Source of the DNA: Mycolicibacterium aromaticivorans JS19b1 = JCM 16368
GTDB lineage: Bacteria > Actinomycetota > Actinomycetes > Mycobacteriales > Mycobacteriaceae
DNA: 64,000 nucleotides
Reading direction: 5' to 3'
Assembly (NCBI RefSeq): GCF_000559085.1
Contig: NZ_JALN02000003.1
Span: 62,001 to 126,000, forward strand
The notes below the pieces were generated by a model, which saw only the letters and a program-made list of their open reading frames with translations, had not been told where the DNA came from and ran no database searches. Positions 17,791-26,750 of the stretch are shown here, one piece after another. The translations under genes and the position numbers were made by a program. Every line of letters starts with the position of its first letter. Positions within the stretch are counted from its first letter, which is position 1.

Positions 17791-17816
17791 AGATATATAT
17801 CACGTGCTCTATATAG
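17791..17816. promoter_or_regulatory. AT-rich palindrome upstream of marR-mmpS-mmpL
   Basis: TATATAT-CACGTGCTC-TATATA lies 7-30 nt upstream of the marR start. This dyad is strikingly AT-rich against the local base composition. It is a likely MarR operator and also contains -10-like TATATA runs. Confidence 0.5.
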
Positions 17817-18376
17817 TCACAATCGGAATTCGCTCGAGGTTAAGCACAAGCTGAGGGCGCGGCTCCTTAGGCGATTCTCGGCATTACTAGCGGTCCCCCG
17901 CAGTGCTCGTTGCGCCATGGCGGTGACAAGTTGCGGTTGTCGCGTCGCCCCGCGTCCCGTGCGTCTCGATTGAGAACGCGACTTCCAAGTGCGGGGCTAG
18001 CCTCGCAGCACGAAGGGTCCGTGCCCTGCAGATGACCCCAGTCGACGCTGTCATATCCCCTTGTTGCTCAGCGACGAGCACTACGATCGTGTCCCGCGCC
18101 GGCGTCAGAACCCCGGCTGCGTCAAGCTCACCGACACGTCCAAAGTGTCAGCCGCCTTGCGCGGTGCGCTCGCCGACTTAAACTCCGTCTGATCGCAAGG
18201 CGTGCCGCGCGGCTCAATGGATAACCGGCGTTATCCACCAACGCTCTCCAGCGACGGCCGTGGAACGAAATACGATGCGTCACATGCTTATCTGTGGATA
18301 ACAGCAGATGTCCATAAATATCTGGCGTCATGGGGCCGTGCCCAGATCAGGCCCCGCCGCAACCTCCGCAGCAGGC
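17817..18376. other. Intergenic stretch, no gene recognised
   Basis: 560 bp upstream of the marR operon. A plus-strand frame around 18050-18192 reads IPLLLSDEHYDRVPRRRQNP and ends ALADLNSV-stop. It is locally protein-like but lacks a start and a recognised family. Confidence 0.35.
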
Positions 18377-18545
18377 CTGCCCTACTGGTTCAGCGAGTTC
18401 CTGGCTGACCGGGCGGTGCGCAAACCCTCGCCGCACAACCGCCGCACGGATCGCGGACCTGCGGGCCACCGCGGTCAACAGGGACAACTTGCGCGCGGCG
18501 TTCGCCGCCTACGCCGACACCCAGCATCGGACAAGACCTGTATGC
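18377..18545 (+). pseudogene. Tyrosine recombinase/integrase, N-terminal fragment
   Basis: Two adjoining frames together read FSEFLADRAVRKPSPHN, then RIADLRATAVNRDNLRAAFA, AYADTQHR. This resembles the N-terminal core-binding (SAM-like) region of actinobacterial tyrosine recombinases. The catalytic domain with R-H-R-Y is missing and the frame is broken, so it is a relic of integrative or plasmid recombination functions. Confidence 0.55.
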
Positions 18546-19142
18546 CGGGGTGTCTGAGCTGGAACCCCGGACCTGTGGCATTTTCGCGGGACGACAATCG
18601 ATTTGGTCGGCACCTCATTCCGGATGACGCGTGCCCGCGAAGACGATGCACACCAATCGACTACGACCCGTCGATAGGTACCGAAAGGCCGGCCTGGTGT
18701 CGTACGAGCCCGCAAACTGATGTCGAGTGGATGTTCTTCCGGCCGGTGCGATTGGGCGGTCCTGACGGCAGTTGTACGTATCTGCTGTGCGTCTGTAGTC
18801 CGGGGACGAATGCTAGGACTCCTCGCTGTTGGCCGAGCCGTACAGCGGGGGGTGTGGCATCTGAGTTAGTCCCCGGCCACACGAAGAGGACTGGGAAGTC
18901 GAAGTACTCGCCTTTCCTGGCACAGGGTTGTTGATCAATACTAACGGGCCAAGCTAGCTTGGCGTGATCAAGACGGTGCTCAACGCTCGGGCGAGCACCG
19001 CGGATTGGGATTGCGCATAATGGCGGCGTAGTGGTGCTCCAAGATGCACTGAAATGGCAGTTAACGTCTGCTAGTACGGCGCATTAATCAGTTTCCGGAT
19101 CGAGTCAATCCGTTTCGAGCGGTGCTCGTTACACTGGGCTGG
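18546..19142. other. Intergenic stretch, no gene recognised
   Basis: About 600 bp. A minor palindrome AAGCTAGCTT lies near 18952. No frame shows convincing domain features. Confidence 0.35.
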
Positions 19143-19874
19143 GTGACTGGTCCAACAGCGACTCCCCGCCGGCTGCGGGTGGATGCCGCACGCAACCGCC
19201 AGCGAGTCATGGACGCGGCGCGTCAACTGTTCGCCGAGCGTGGACTCAAACCAAACCTCAACGACGTAGCGCACCGGGCGGGTCTGGGAGTGGGGACTGT
19301 GTACCGGCGGTTCGCCACGAAGGACGAGTTGATCGAGGCGATTTTCGTCGATGGGCTCGATCAGCTGACCGCGCTCGCAGAGGAAGGACTCCGCCACGAC
19401 GATCCCTGGGAGGGATTCGTCTGGTTCGTCCAGCGCATGTGCGAGATCACGGCAACGGATCGAGGATTTCGAGAAATTGCTGTTAGCAAGGTATTTGCGA
19501 GTGCTCGCGTGAGTGCCGCGAAGGAACGCTTGGGGCCCCCGCTAGCCCAACTTGTCGAGAACGCCCAGTCGGACGGGCGTCTGTGGCCCGACTTCTCCTC
19601 CACGGACATGCCCATCATCACCTTGCTTGCCGGAATGGTCAGCGACTTCGCCGGAGATGTCAATCCCGATCTGTGGCGGCGATACGTCGGCCTCCTTCTG
19701 GACGGCATGCGATGCCATCCGAGCCAGGACCCCTTAGTTGTCGACGCACTGGGCGAGCATGGCCTCGACGCAGCGATGGGCACGGGGAGCCCGCAGGTGC
19801 GTAGCATGGCGGCTCATCGCCCCAAGCCAGCTCCTCCGGTTTGGCGGGATGCGTGGCTTTTTGCGCCACCGTGA
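19143..19874 (+). CDS. TetR/AcrR-family transcriptional regulator
   Basis: 243 residues from GTG 19143 (a TTG-containing frame is open from 19122). The N-terminal HTH is classical: RQRVMDAARQLFAERGLKPN, LNDVAHRAGLGVGTVYRRFA, TKDELIEAIF. The C-terminal domain has a W-GFVWFVQRM...GFREIAVSK pattern of a common actinobacterial TetR group. The last about 40 residues, after LDGMR, read unlike a normal TetR end and may be fused non-homologous sequence, since relaxase debris lies directly downstream. Confidence 0.85.
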   Translation: MTGPTATPRRLRVDAARNRQRVMDAARQLFAERGLKPNLNDVAHRAGLGVGTVYRRFATKDELIEAIFVDGLDQLTALAEEGLRHDDPWEGFVWFVQRMCEITATDRGFREIAVSKVFASARVSAAKERLGPPLAQLVENAQSDGRLWPDFSSTDMPIITLLAGMVSDFAGDVNPDLWRRYVGLLLDGMRCHPSQDPLVVDALGEHGLDAAMGTGSPQVRSMAAHRPKPAPPVWRDAWLFAPP

Positions 19875-19959
19875 GGTGCGCCGCACTCAACGGCCCGTAC
19901 ACCGAGACCAGATTGTGCGCGGGCCATTCCCGCAATTGCGACGAGCGACGCGACCACGC

Positions 19960-20181
19960 CCTGATGTCGTCGCGACAAAATCCTGCGATCTCGGTCGACG
20001 CCGATAGGATCCCAACGACTGGGGCAACTCGCGGCGCAACGTGGTCTGATAGATGACCACGCGCGGGCCCCGTGATACGGCGACGTCCAGTCGGTTGACA
20101 CCAACACGCCGTCGTCGCGGGCTTGCCGGTTCGGCACGATCACATGGGTATGCAGATGCGAATCCCCTGACCCCCACACTG
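19960..20181 (-). pseudogene. Relaxase (MobF/TraA-type), internal fragment
   Basis: On the minus strand one frame reads VWGSGDSHLHTHVIVPNRQA, RDDGVLVSTDWTSPYHGA, and an overlapping frame continues RVVIYQTTLRRELPQSLGS. The D-xx-LHTHV histidine cluster is the metal-binding motif of conjugative relaxases that nick oriT. N-terminal tyrosines and the helicase part are absent and the frame shifts inside, so this is a relic of a mobilisation gene. Confidence 0.6.
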
Positions 20182-20298
20182 CCAGGCGAGGTCTCCACGT
20201 CGGACATCGCCGATGACGCTACTTACCTGACACACGGGTGAAGCGTCAACCGCGGCGGTTCGGGCGCGCGGAACCTCAAGTACGACGCGTGGTGGTAC

Positions 20299-22008
20299 TC
20301 AGAGCGGTCCCTCATCAGGCCACTGTTCCTCATCTCGGTTCGAGACCCGGTTGCGTTTCTTGGCGCGGTACATGGCTCGGTCGGCCACCCGCAGGATGTC
20401 TATGGCGCTGCGTCGCTCGTCGGGCCCCACCAATGCGCTGCCAATGCTGCCGCAGATGCGTACCTCCGCTCCCTGCAGATTCACCGGTGCCGACAGTAAG
20501 GTGTGAAGGGAGTGTTCCTGTCGGTCGACGTCGGTGTGGGTGAGATCGCCGAATAGCAGGATGACGAATTCGTCACCTCCCCAGCGGCCGACCATATCTT
20601 CGGGATCTATGGCGTCGCGAAGTCGCTGGGCGGCGAGGCACAGTACATCGTCGCCGGCGGCGTGGCCCATGGTGTCGTTGATGGTCTTGAGGTTGTCTAG
20701 ATCGAAGAAGAGCACCGCGCCTAGGCGTCGACCGTTGCTGGGGTGATTCAGTGCGGTGATGCGGGACAGGATATGGGCACGGTTGGGCAGCCCAGTCAAC
20801 GCATCATGCGTGGCCTGGTGGGCGAGATGTTGATTCGCCACGTGTTGGTCGGTGATGTCGTGGATGGTAATGACCACCGAGGAATGGTGGGGATCGGAGG
20901 GCTCCAATAGCCGACAACTTCCCGATAGCCACACCCGGTGCCCATCGATGCGGTCGAAACCCAGGATGCGGCCGGTGAGCGGGACACCCGTCTTCAGCGT
21001 CTGGGCGATCGGGTGCTCATCACCGAGGAGTCGTCGCCCGTCGGGCTCATAGAGGGGGATGTCGGCAGCGCGGTCCACCTGGTATTCGTCGAGGAGCACG
21101 TCGAACCTGGTGCCTAGAATACTTTCGGCGGCGGCGTTAACCGTTTCGTCGCGGCCGTCGGCGCCGAGGATGATGATTCCGGCGTCTATTGATGCCACCA
21201 CGGTTTGAAGGTGCTGTTCAGCACGGCGCAGCGCGGTGAGGTCCGCGCAAGCCACGACATAGCCGGTGTCCATCGCCGCGGCAGACACCCGCACGGTCAG
21301 GCCCGTTCCGTCCGCGGCATGGTGGAGCGTCTGCACGACACCCCCGGCAGCGATCGCCGTTGGGTCCAACGGGGCCCCGACGGCCTCGCTCACGGGGCGA
21401 CCCACCACCTCCGCTGCGGTTCGACCGTATATGCTCGCGGCGGCGGGATTCCAGCTGGTGACGACGCCGGCTGCGGTAGTGGCAATGAGTGCGTCGCTGA
21501 CATGGTGGTGCATTAGTGCGGCCTGGTAGCGCAAATCGTCGGCAGTCCGCTGAGTCGTCACTTCGTCGAAAATGACTTGAAACGCGGGCCGTCCCAGCCA
21601 TCGGATCCGCACCGCCACCGCAATCGCCTCGATGGCAGCGCCATCGAGGCGCAGCACGACACCAGCTGATGGAGCAGAGGCATCACCATGCCTTCGCATT
21701 GCAGAGATGTGTGCCCGAATCCCGTCGAGCGCGTCTGAGTGAACAAGCTCAGCCAGGGAGCGACCCACCAGCTGAACGTCCGATTCCGCCTTCATCCAGA
21801 CCACGAATGCAGTATTGACATATAAGAGCACTTCGCCGTCATGCACGCACACCGGGCTAAGGCTGCGTTCAGCTAACTGCCGATAACCCCGCTCGTAGGC
21901 GCACGCGGGCTGATGCCAGCAATCACCCTCCCAGACGCAGGCGCCACCGTCGCTCTGCGCACTGCAGTCGCGCCCACCACGATTCAATTGAATATGTTCA
22001 GTGCTCAC
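20299..22008 (-). CDS. PAS-PAS-PAS-GGDEF diguanylate cyclase
   Basis: 569 residues. Three PAS-like sensor segments are seen: about 45-155 (SPVCVHDGEVLLYVNTAFVV), about 165-275 (DALIATTAAGVVTSWNPAAA, SIYGRTAAEVVGRP) and about 280-400 (VVASIDAGIIILGADGRDE). A C-terminal GGDEF domain covers about 405-560 with HDALTGLPNRAHIL, FFDLDNLKTINDTMGH and an intact WGGDEF. It should make cyclic di-GMP from two GTP; no EAL domain is present. There is no obvious operon. A Cys-rich N-terminus (CSAQSDGGACVWEGDCWHQPAC) may bind metal or form disulfides. Confidence 0.92.
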   Translation of the reverse strand: MSTEHIQLNRGGRDCSAQSDGGACVWEGDCWHQPACAYERGYRQLAERSLSPVCVHDGEVLLYVNTAFVVWMKAESDVQLVGRSLAELVHSDALDGIRAHISAMRRHGDASAPSAGVVLRLDGAAIEAIAVAVRIRWLGRPAFQVIFDEVTTQRTADDLRYQAALMHHHVSDALIATTAAGVVTSWNPAAASIYGRTAAEVVGRPVSEAVGAPLDPTAIAAGGVVQTLHHAADGTGLTVRVSAAAMDTGYVVACADLTALRRAEQHLQTVVASIDAGIIILGADGRDETVNAAAESILGTRFDVLLDEYQVDRAADIPLYEPDGRRLLGDEHPIAQTLKTGVPLTGRILGFDRIDGHRVWLSGSCRLLEPSDPHHSSVVITIHDITDQHVANQHLAHQATHDALTGLPNRAHILSRITALNHPSNGRRLGAVLFFDLDNLKTINDTMGHAAGDDVLCLAAQRLRDAIDPEDMVGRWGGDEFVILLFGDLTHTDVDRQEHSLHTLLSAPVNLQGAEVRICGSIGSALVGPDERRSAIDILRVADRAMYRAKKRNRVSNRDEEQWPDEGPL

Positions 22009-22121
22009 CCAGACCCCGTCTCGACCGTTGATGCTACTACACCGTGCCGTGACGCGTCGCCCGTGGCGTTAGGCTGCGGCTACTTCGGCAGGGGCAGATG
22101 GGTCCGACATCAACTCGTGCC

Positions 22122-22790
22122 TCACCATGAGAGGTTACGACTGGCTGAGCTTCTTGGGCGGGTACCGACCCACAGCTCGCTGCGCCAGCGGGTCGGATGG
22201 ATTTCGGTGAGCGTCAGTGGGAATCTCGCGAGCGGCACGTCTCTCGCGGGAGCGCCGGCTAACTCGATGACGAGCTCCTGGACGACGAGATTCCCAGTAA
22301 TGCGGCAGGACGGCAACGTCGAGGCATCAATGTTTCGGGCCAGCACGAGCTGCTGGAGCTGTGGGGGTGGGTTCTATGCTGCCGTATCGCCGCCCCACTT
22401 AAGAGACGTGCCAATCGGCGTGGGAACGCTTCACTGGTCTTGTCGAGGTCGACGATCGGGCCGATCTGGCGCGCAACTGGTTGCTTGCCCATCTGGTCGA
22501 CGGGTGTCAAGCTCGCCACCGATACGTTCGTCGTGCAGAAGGTCTTCGATGTTGGCCCCTTACTAGAGCCCCACGGTGAGGGACGCCGTGGCGCTCTGCG
22601 TGGACGAAAAAGCGGGATGCGGCCTCGGACCGATCCCAACCAGTGTCGGCGACGGTGCCGGGGCCTGAACGGGGCAGCGACGTTGCGGGCCCCTCGGCGC
22701 CGATCTTGTTCGGGAACACCAGGAACTCTCGTCGTAATGACGGAATGCAACGAGCCGATGACTCCTTCCGGCCGGCAGGTCCAGCGCTGC
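22122..22790 (-). pseudogene. Degenerate gene of unrecognised family
   Basis: Protein-like segments on the minus strand fall in several frames. They are REFLVFPNKIGAEGPATS, AASRFFVHAERHGVPHRGAL, GANIEDLLHDERIGGELDT, then VDQMGKQPVARQIGPIVDL and, after another change, LARNIDASTLPSCRITGNLV and VQELVIELAGAPARDVPLAR ending at 22122. At least three frame changes separate them. Their order and common strand suggest one decayed gene of about 220 codons. No family is recognised. Confidence 0.35.
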
Positions 22791-22960
22791 GCACAAGTTA
22801 GAGTTGCGGCGTACAAGTTAGAGTTCATGTGGCGAACGCAGTCACGACTGATCCTCACCGGGCCCGCACCGAAGTTGCACAGGGCTCGGGATTCTTCTAG
22901 TTGTGGCCGGCCCAGCCTTCGTCGTCAAATCGGGGGTGTGCCCCTTAAGAGAGGACAGTC

Positions 22961-23404
22961 GTGAACGACTATGAAGCAATCAGACGCGTTATCGCGTTGC
23001 ACGCTCAGCTACTTGACGAGCGTCGATGGTCCGAACTTGCGGCGTTGTTCAGCCCGGATGGTGTGCTGCCGTGGAATGGAAACACTTTTAGGGGGCGAAA
23101 GGAGATCATCGAGGGGCTGCCAGGGACGCAACCAGCGACCCCGCACAGGATCAAACATTTCGTATACGCACCGGTAATCGAGATCGATGGAAACGATGCC
23201 AGAGCCTGGAGCGATGTGATCGTGTCGCTGGTACCCAAAGAGGGCTCCGCCGAGATGTCGTTTGTAGGGCGCTATCACGATCACCTTCGTCGTGAAAATG
23301 GATGCTGGCGACTGCTCAAGCACATCACGGTGAAAACCGGCGACGCCCTGCCCGACGATGAACGGTTGCCGTCAGGGCTTTATGCCGACGACCAGACTCG
23401 CTGA
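22961..23404 (+). CDS. SnoaL-like/NTF2-fold protein
   Basis: 147 residues with the SnoaL_4/NTF2 signature: AIRRVIALHAQLLDERRWSE, LAALFSPDGVLPWNGNTFRG (helix then conserved D-G), a middle THRIKHFVYAPVIEID-like strand and ARAWSDVIVS...VGRYHDHLRRENGCWRL. GTG 22961 follows AGAGAGGA, a good ribosome site. Members act as small hydrolases, isomerases or hydratases on lipophilic substrates; which one is not visible. It lies 280 bp left of the Tn7-like transposon end. Confidence 0.85.
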   Translation: MNDYEAIRRVIALHAQLLDERRWSELAALFSPDGVLPWNGNTFRGRKEIIEGLPGTQPATPHRIKHFVYAPVIEIDGNDARAWSDVIVSLVPKEGSAEMSFVGRYHDHLRRENGCWRLLKHITVKTGDALPDDERLPSGLYADDQTR

Positions 23405-23681
23405 GGGTAAACGGCGACACTCACCCGGCGTGACCGAAGTTCCACGGGACACGGACCGCACCGATACCCGTCTGGTGATCCGATAAACAGCGGCATCGGT
23501 TGTCGCGCACAGGGTATCGTCAACTCAACGCCGCCCTGCACCCCTCGCAATGACCCAGTCGCGCATACACCCACCCGCCGGGGAGTTGCTGGCTCGCCGA
23601 AAAGCCGGCGGCGACGGGCGGGATGGAAGCACTACGGATCCTCAGCCGTCGGCTCTCAGACGTCGTCTATCGAGCCATCCT

Positions 23682-23783
23682 TGTCCGTTCTCATTGAATC
23701 TGGGGCACATTTACTAGTCTGACCTGCATTGCCCCAGATTGGATGAGAATTTCGATCGCGACGTTTCTCATTGAATCTGGGGC
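23682..23783 (+). repeat. Left end of the Tn7-like element with three TnsB-type repeats
   Basis: Copies of TTCTCATTGAATCTGGGGC lie at 23688-23706 and 23765-23783. A diverged inverted copy, GCCCCAGATTGGATGAGAA, lies at 23731-23749. The outermost six bases are TGTCCG. Confidence 0.85.
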
Positions 23784-23944
23784 TACCCTGCTTCCGCGCC
23801 CGGCTGCGAGCGCAGCAGGGTAGCCGGAATGGTCTCCTGTCGATTCCGTTGGCTCGGGTACGTCTTCGGTATAACTACTGTGATCGTGTCTCTCGTGACA
23901 CACGATCATGATTCTGTGGTGCGCTCGCTCGTGTTGGTAGTTCG

Positions 23945-24094
23945 GGTGCCGGCTGCGGCCTTTGAGCACCTTGGCCACCGCCCGTTTTAGATTGTCATAG
24001 CGGATACGGGCCGGGACATCACCAAAGTGGTTGAACGCCAACACATGCCGATGCAGGAGCGCCTCCTGGCCCTGAGTGGTGAAGTTGCTCCGAG
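23945..24094 (-). pseudogene. IS21-family IstA transposase fragment
   Basis: The minus strand reads [45 protein letters not shown]. This is the conserved IstA stretch (family form: EAF-GHV-AF--FGG-P-RI-YDNLK-AV-KVL-GR-R). Only about 50 residues remain, directly behind the CadD-like stop codon and inside the Tn7-like element. An IS21-type insertion once entered the cargo and was mostly deleted. Confidence 0.7.
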
Positions 24095-24736
24095 CTAGAG
24101 GGCGAACGCTCCGCCTTTGATGAGGATGAGGGCCCCGATTGTGATCAGTGCAACGGGCAGAACGATGTGGCCCCAGCGTGAGAGTGCTTTGGCGATGATC
24201 GGGTGGGAGGCGAAATATCGGCCGGCCGCGCACCAGATGGCCACACCGATGAGGAACACGATGATGTAAACACCGATGGTGGCGATCGTTGAGACGGCGA
24301 AGATCGGAACGTACACGCCGATGTTGTCGCCGCCGTTGGCGAAGGTGATGACTGCGACCTGCCAGGTGCCAGGCGTCAACAGTGTTGCGGGATCATCGGT
24401 CGGCGCCGGTTGGGTGCGGCGATCCCGCCAGGCCAGCCATGCCGCCCGCAGCCCCAACACGATGGGCAGCAGCCCGAAGTACGGCAGTGCGGCTGGAGGA
24501 AGCAGCGTGGCACCCAGGAGTGCGCCGCCGACCGAAACTGCCAAGATGGCGGTGAAGCCGAGGTACTGACCGGCGGTCACTCGGATGGCTGCGCCACGAT
24601 GACCGGGCGCCTGGCCGAACATCACCGCGAGGACCACGATGTCGTCGATATTGGTGATGGCGAAGGTGGCGATCGCCTGAACGAGTGTGGCTGGGCTCAG
24701 CACGGCCAATGCGACCAGCTTCGAGTGAAATCCCAC
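24095..24736 (-). CDS. CadD-family cadmium resistance transporter
   Basis: 213 residues, about five or six membrane helices. The family signature is present twice: [18 protein letters not shown] near residue 25 and [20 protein letters not shown] near 130, with acidic membrane residues. A central hydrophilic loop carries [12 protein letters not shown]. CadD/LysE-superfamily proteins export Cd(II) or similar cations across the inner membrane. GTG 24736 is the start. Next to merR but on the same strand, 138 bp away, it may be transcribed on from merR. Confidence 0.83.
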   Translation of the reverse strand: MGFHSKLVALAVLSPATLVQAIATFAITNIDDIVVLAVMFGQAPGHRGAAIRVTAGQYLGFTAILAVSVGGALLGATLLPPAALPYFGLLPIVLGLRAAWLAWRDRRTQPAPTDDPATLLTPGTWQVAVITFANGGDNIGVYVPIFAVSTIATIGVYIIVFLIGVAIWCAAGRYFASHPIIAKALSRWGHIVLPVALITIGALILIKGGAFAL

Positions 24737-24874
24737 CGCATCGGGTGAGCCTACTGCTCAGCAGGCCCCGCGCTCCCGCGCACCAACGACCTCCAGTGGG
24801 GCGGAAATTCATGACGACTGCCGGGGTCAACGGACTTGACGAAATACATGCCTCCGGTGCCACGGAGGTGGCTC

Positions 24875-25264
24875 CTAGAGGTATCGACATACGTCATCGG
24901 CGCTGCATGATTCCGGGTCGACGCTTTCGGCGCCCTGCCGCAGCCGGGCGATGGTCTCGCGCAGTGCCACCAGTGCGCTGATCTGCTCGTCGAGGTCGGT
25001 CAGTCGGATGTCGAGCAGGTCGCGCACGTGCGTGCACGGCGCGTGGCCGCTGTCACGGATGTCGAGGATCTGCCGAATCTGGGCGAGGCTGAACCCGGCG
25101 GCCTGTCCCCGTCGGATGAAGCCGACCCGGGCGATCGTGTCGGCGGCATAGTCGCGATACCCCGCCGGGGAACGTTCGGCGGGCGGGAGCAGGCCTTCGT
25201 CTTCGTAGTAGCGCAGCGTCGCGGTGGTGGCCCCGGTCGCCTCGGCGAGCTTCCCGATTCTCAC
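24875..25264 (-). CDS. merR: MerR-family mercury-responsive regulator
   Basis: 129 residues. The N-terminal winged helix reads RIGKLAEATGATTATLRYYE, DEGLLPPAERSPAGYRDY. A dimerisation helix follows and three Cys at 77 (GHAPCTH), 120 and 126 (SCSADDVCRYL) stand where classical MerR has its Hg(II)-binding trio. The gene diverges from merA, and a perfect dyad fills the 56-bp gap. By family knowledge the dimer holds the promoter distorted until Hg(II) binds and then activates the merA operon. Confidence 0.9.
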   Translation of the reverse strand: MRIGKLAEATGATTATLRYYEDEGLLPPAERSPAGYRDYAADTIARVGFIRRGQAAGFSLAQIRQILDIRDSGHAPCTHVRDLLDIRLTDLDEQISALVALRETIARLRQGAESVDPESCSADDVCRYL

Positions 25265-25282
25265 GATGTCTCCTCAGAACAC

Positions 25283-25310
25283 TTGACCTTCAAGCCTACT
25301 TGAAGGTCAA
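25283..25310. promoter_or_regulatory. MerR operator in the merR-merA divergent region
   Basis: A perfect dyad with 12-bp arms, TTGACCTTCAAG (25283-25294) and CTTGAAGGTCAA (25299-25310), separated by CCTA. TTGACC forms a good -35-like hexamer. The merR start (25264) and merA start (25321) lie either side. This is the layout of MerR-controlled divergent promoters. Confidence 0.85.
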
Positions 25311-25320
25311 GGATGGGTGC

Positions 25321-26724
25321 ATGAGTCAGGGATTGGACCTCGCGGTCATCGGTTCCGGCGGCGCGGCGATGGCCGCGGCGATCCGCGCTACCGCGCTCGG
25401 CAAGTCCGTCGTCATGATCGAGCGCGGCATCTTCGGTGGCACGTGTGTCAACACCGGCTGCGTGCCGTCAAAGGCCCTGATCGCAGCGGCCGAGGCCCGG
25501 CATACCGCAGCCGACACTGCCCGGTTCCCGGGGATCGCCACCACGGCCGGCCCGGTGGACATGGCGGCCCTGATCGCCGGCACGCACGATCTGGTGGAGT
25601 CGCTGCGCTCAGAGAAGTACCTCAACGTGGCCGAATCGTATGGCTGGCAGCGCATTCAGGGCCAAGCGCGGTTCGCCGGAACCCCGGACGCGCCCGTCAT
25701 CGAGGTCGGCGATGCCACCATCGAGGCCGAGCACTACCTGATCGCCACCGGCGCGAACCCAGTCATCCCGCCCGCATTCGAGGGCGTCGCCTACCTGACC
25801 TCGACCACCGCGATGGAAGTCACCGAGGTCCCGGAGTCGCTGCTGGTGATCGGCGGCGGCTACGTCGCGTTGGAGCAGGCGCAACTGTTCGCCCGGCTCG
25901 GGTCAACGGTGACGGTGCTGGTCCGCTCCACGCTGGCATCGAAGGAAGAGCCGGAAGTCGGCATGGCGCTGCTGGAGGTGTTCGCCGACGACGGCATCCG
26001 GGTGGTGCGCCGCGCCACGGTGAGCGAGGTCGAGCAGGCCGACGATCAGGTCACGGTCACCGCGACCATCACCGGCGGAACGCAGCAGTTCCGTGCCGCG
26101 AAAGTCCTCGTCGCCACCGGCCGCCGTCCGAACACCGACGGCCTGAATCTCGAAGCGGTGCAGGTCAAAACCGGCGAGAACAACGAGGTCGTGGTGAGCG
26201 ACGGGCTGCAGTCGTCGAACCCACGGATCTGGGCGGCCGGCGACGTGACCGGGCACCGCGAGTTCGTCTACGTCGCCGCCCATCACGGCGCGATGGTCGC
26301 CGACAACATCTTCACCGACGCCGGCCGCAGGGTCGACTACCGCCATCTGCCCCGCGTGACGTTCACCAGCCCCGCGGTCGGTGCGGCCGGGACGACCGAG
26401 GCCGAGCTCCTCGCCGCCGGGACACGGTGCGACTGCCGGGTGCTGCCGCTAAAACATGTGCCGCGTGCGGTGGTCAACCGAGACACCCGCGGTTTCATCA
26501 AACTCGTCGCCGACGCCGGCACCGGCCGCATCCACGGCATCACCGCCGTCGCCAAGGATGCTGGCGAGATCGCCGCCGCCGCGGTCTACATCCTCGACGC
26601 CGCGATGACCGTCGACCAGGTCGCCGGGTCCTGGGCCCCGTATCTGACCATGGCCGAAGGCATCAAAATCGCCGCCCAGTCCTTCAGCGCCGATATGTCC
26701 CGACTGTCCTGCTGCGCATCCTGA
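25321..26724 (+). CDS. merA: Mercuric reductase
   Basis: 467 residues, reducing Hg(II) to volatile Hg(0) with NADPH in the cytosol. FAD motif LAVIGSGGAAMAAAIRA at 7-23; redox-active pair Cys42/Cys47 in GGTCVNTGCVPSKAL; NAD(P)-binding motif VIGGGYVALEQAQLFARLGS; second FAD motif RIWAAGDVTG; C-terminal dimerisation domain; and the C-terminal vicinal pair Cys464-Cys465 in LSCCAS that hands Hg(II) to the partner active site and separates MerA from lipoamide dehydrogenase. The N-terminal heavy-metal domain of long MerAs is absent. ATG 25321 follows AAGGA; a TTG at 25300 lies inside the operator and is less likely. Confidence 0.95.
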   Translation: MSQGLDLAVIGSGGAAMAAAIRATALGKSVVMIERGIFGGTCVNTGCVPSKALIAAAEARHTAADTARFPGIATTAGPVDMAALIAGTHDLVESLRSEKYLNVAESYGWQRIQGQARFAGTPDAPVIEVGDATIEAEHYLIATGANPVIPPAFEGVAYLTSTTAMEVTEVPESLLVIGGGYVALEQAQLFARLGSTVTVLVRSTLASKEEPEVGMALLEVFADDGIRVVRRATVSEVEQADDQVTVTATITGGTQQFRAAKVLVATGRRPNTDGLNLEAVQVKTGENNEVVVSDGLQSSNPRIWAAGDVTGHREFVYVAAHHGAMVADNIFTDAGRRVDYRHLPRVTFTSPAVGAAGTTEAELLAAGTRCDCRVLPLKHVPRAVVNRDTRGFIKLVADAGTGRIHGITAVAKDAGEIAAAAVYILDAAMTVDQVAGSWAPYLTMAEGIKIAAQSFSADMSRLSCCAS

Positions 26725-26750
26725 CGCATGGCTCACTCGAAAGGTTCCTG

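Noticed and set aside
18128..18331. Minus-strand TPDIYGHLLLST-like reading, similar to integrase C-termini
   Set aside because: Short, and the rest of the frame shows no integrase residues; the integrase-like sequence next to it is on the other strand, so the likeness is probably chance.
23690..23783. CRISPR-like repeats
   Set aside because: Only three copies, in mixed orientation, with counterparts at the other transposon end; they are TnsB-type end repeats, not an array.
25317..26724. Plus-strand frame shifted by one against merA and running into merB
   Set aside because: Arg/Gly/Pro-rich shadow; the true merA frame has all catalytic motifs. Only the part from 26751 (merB) is real.
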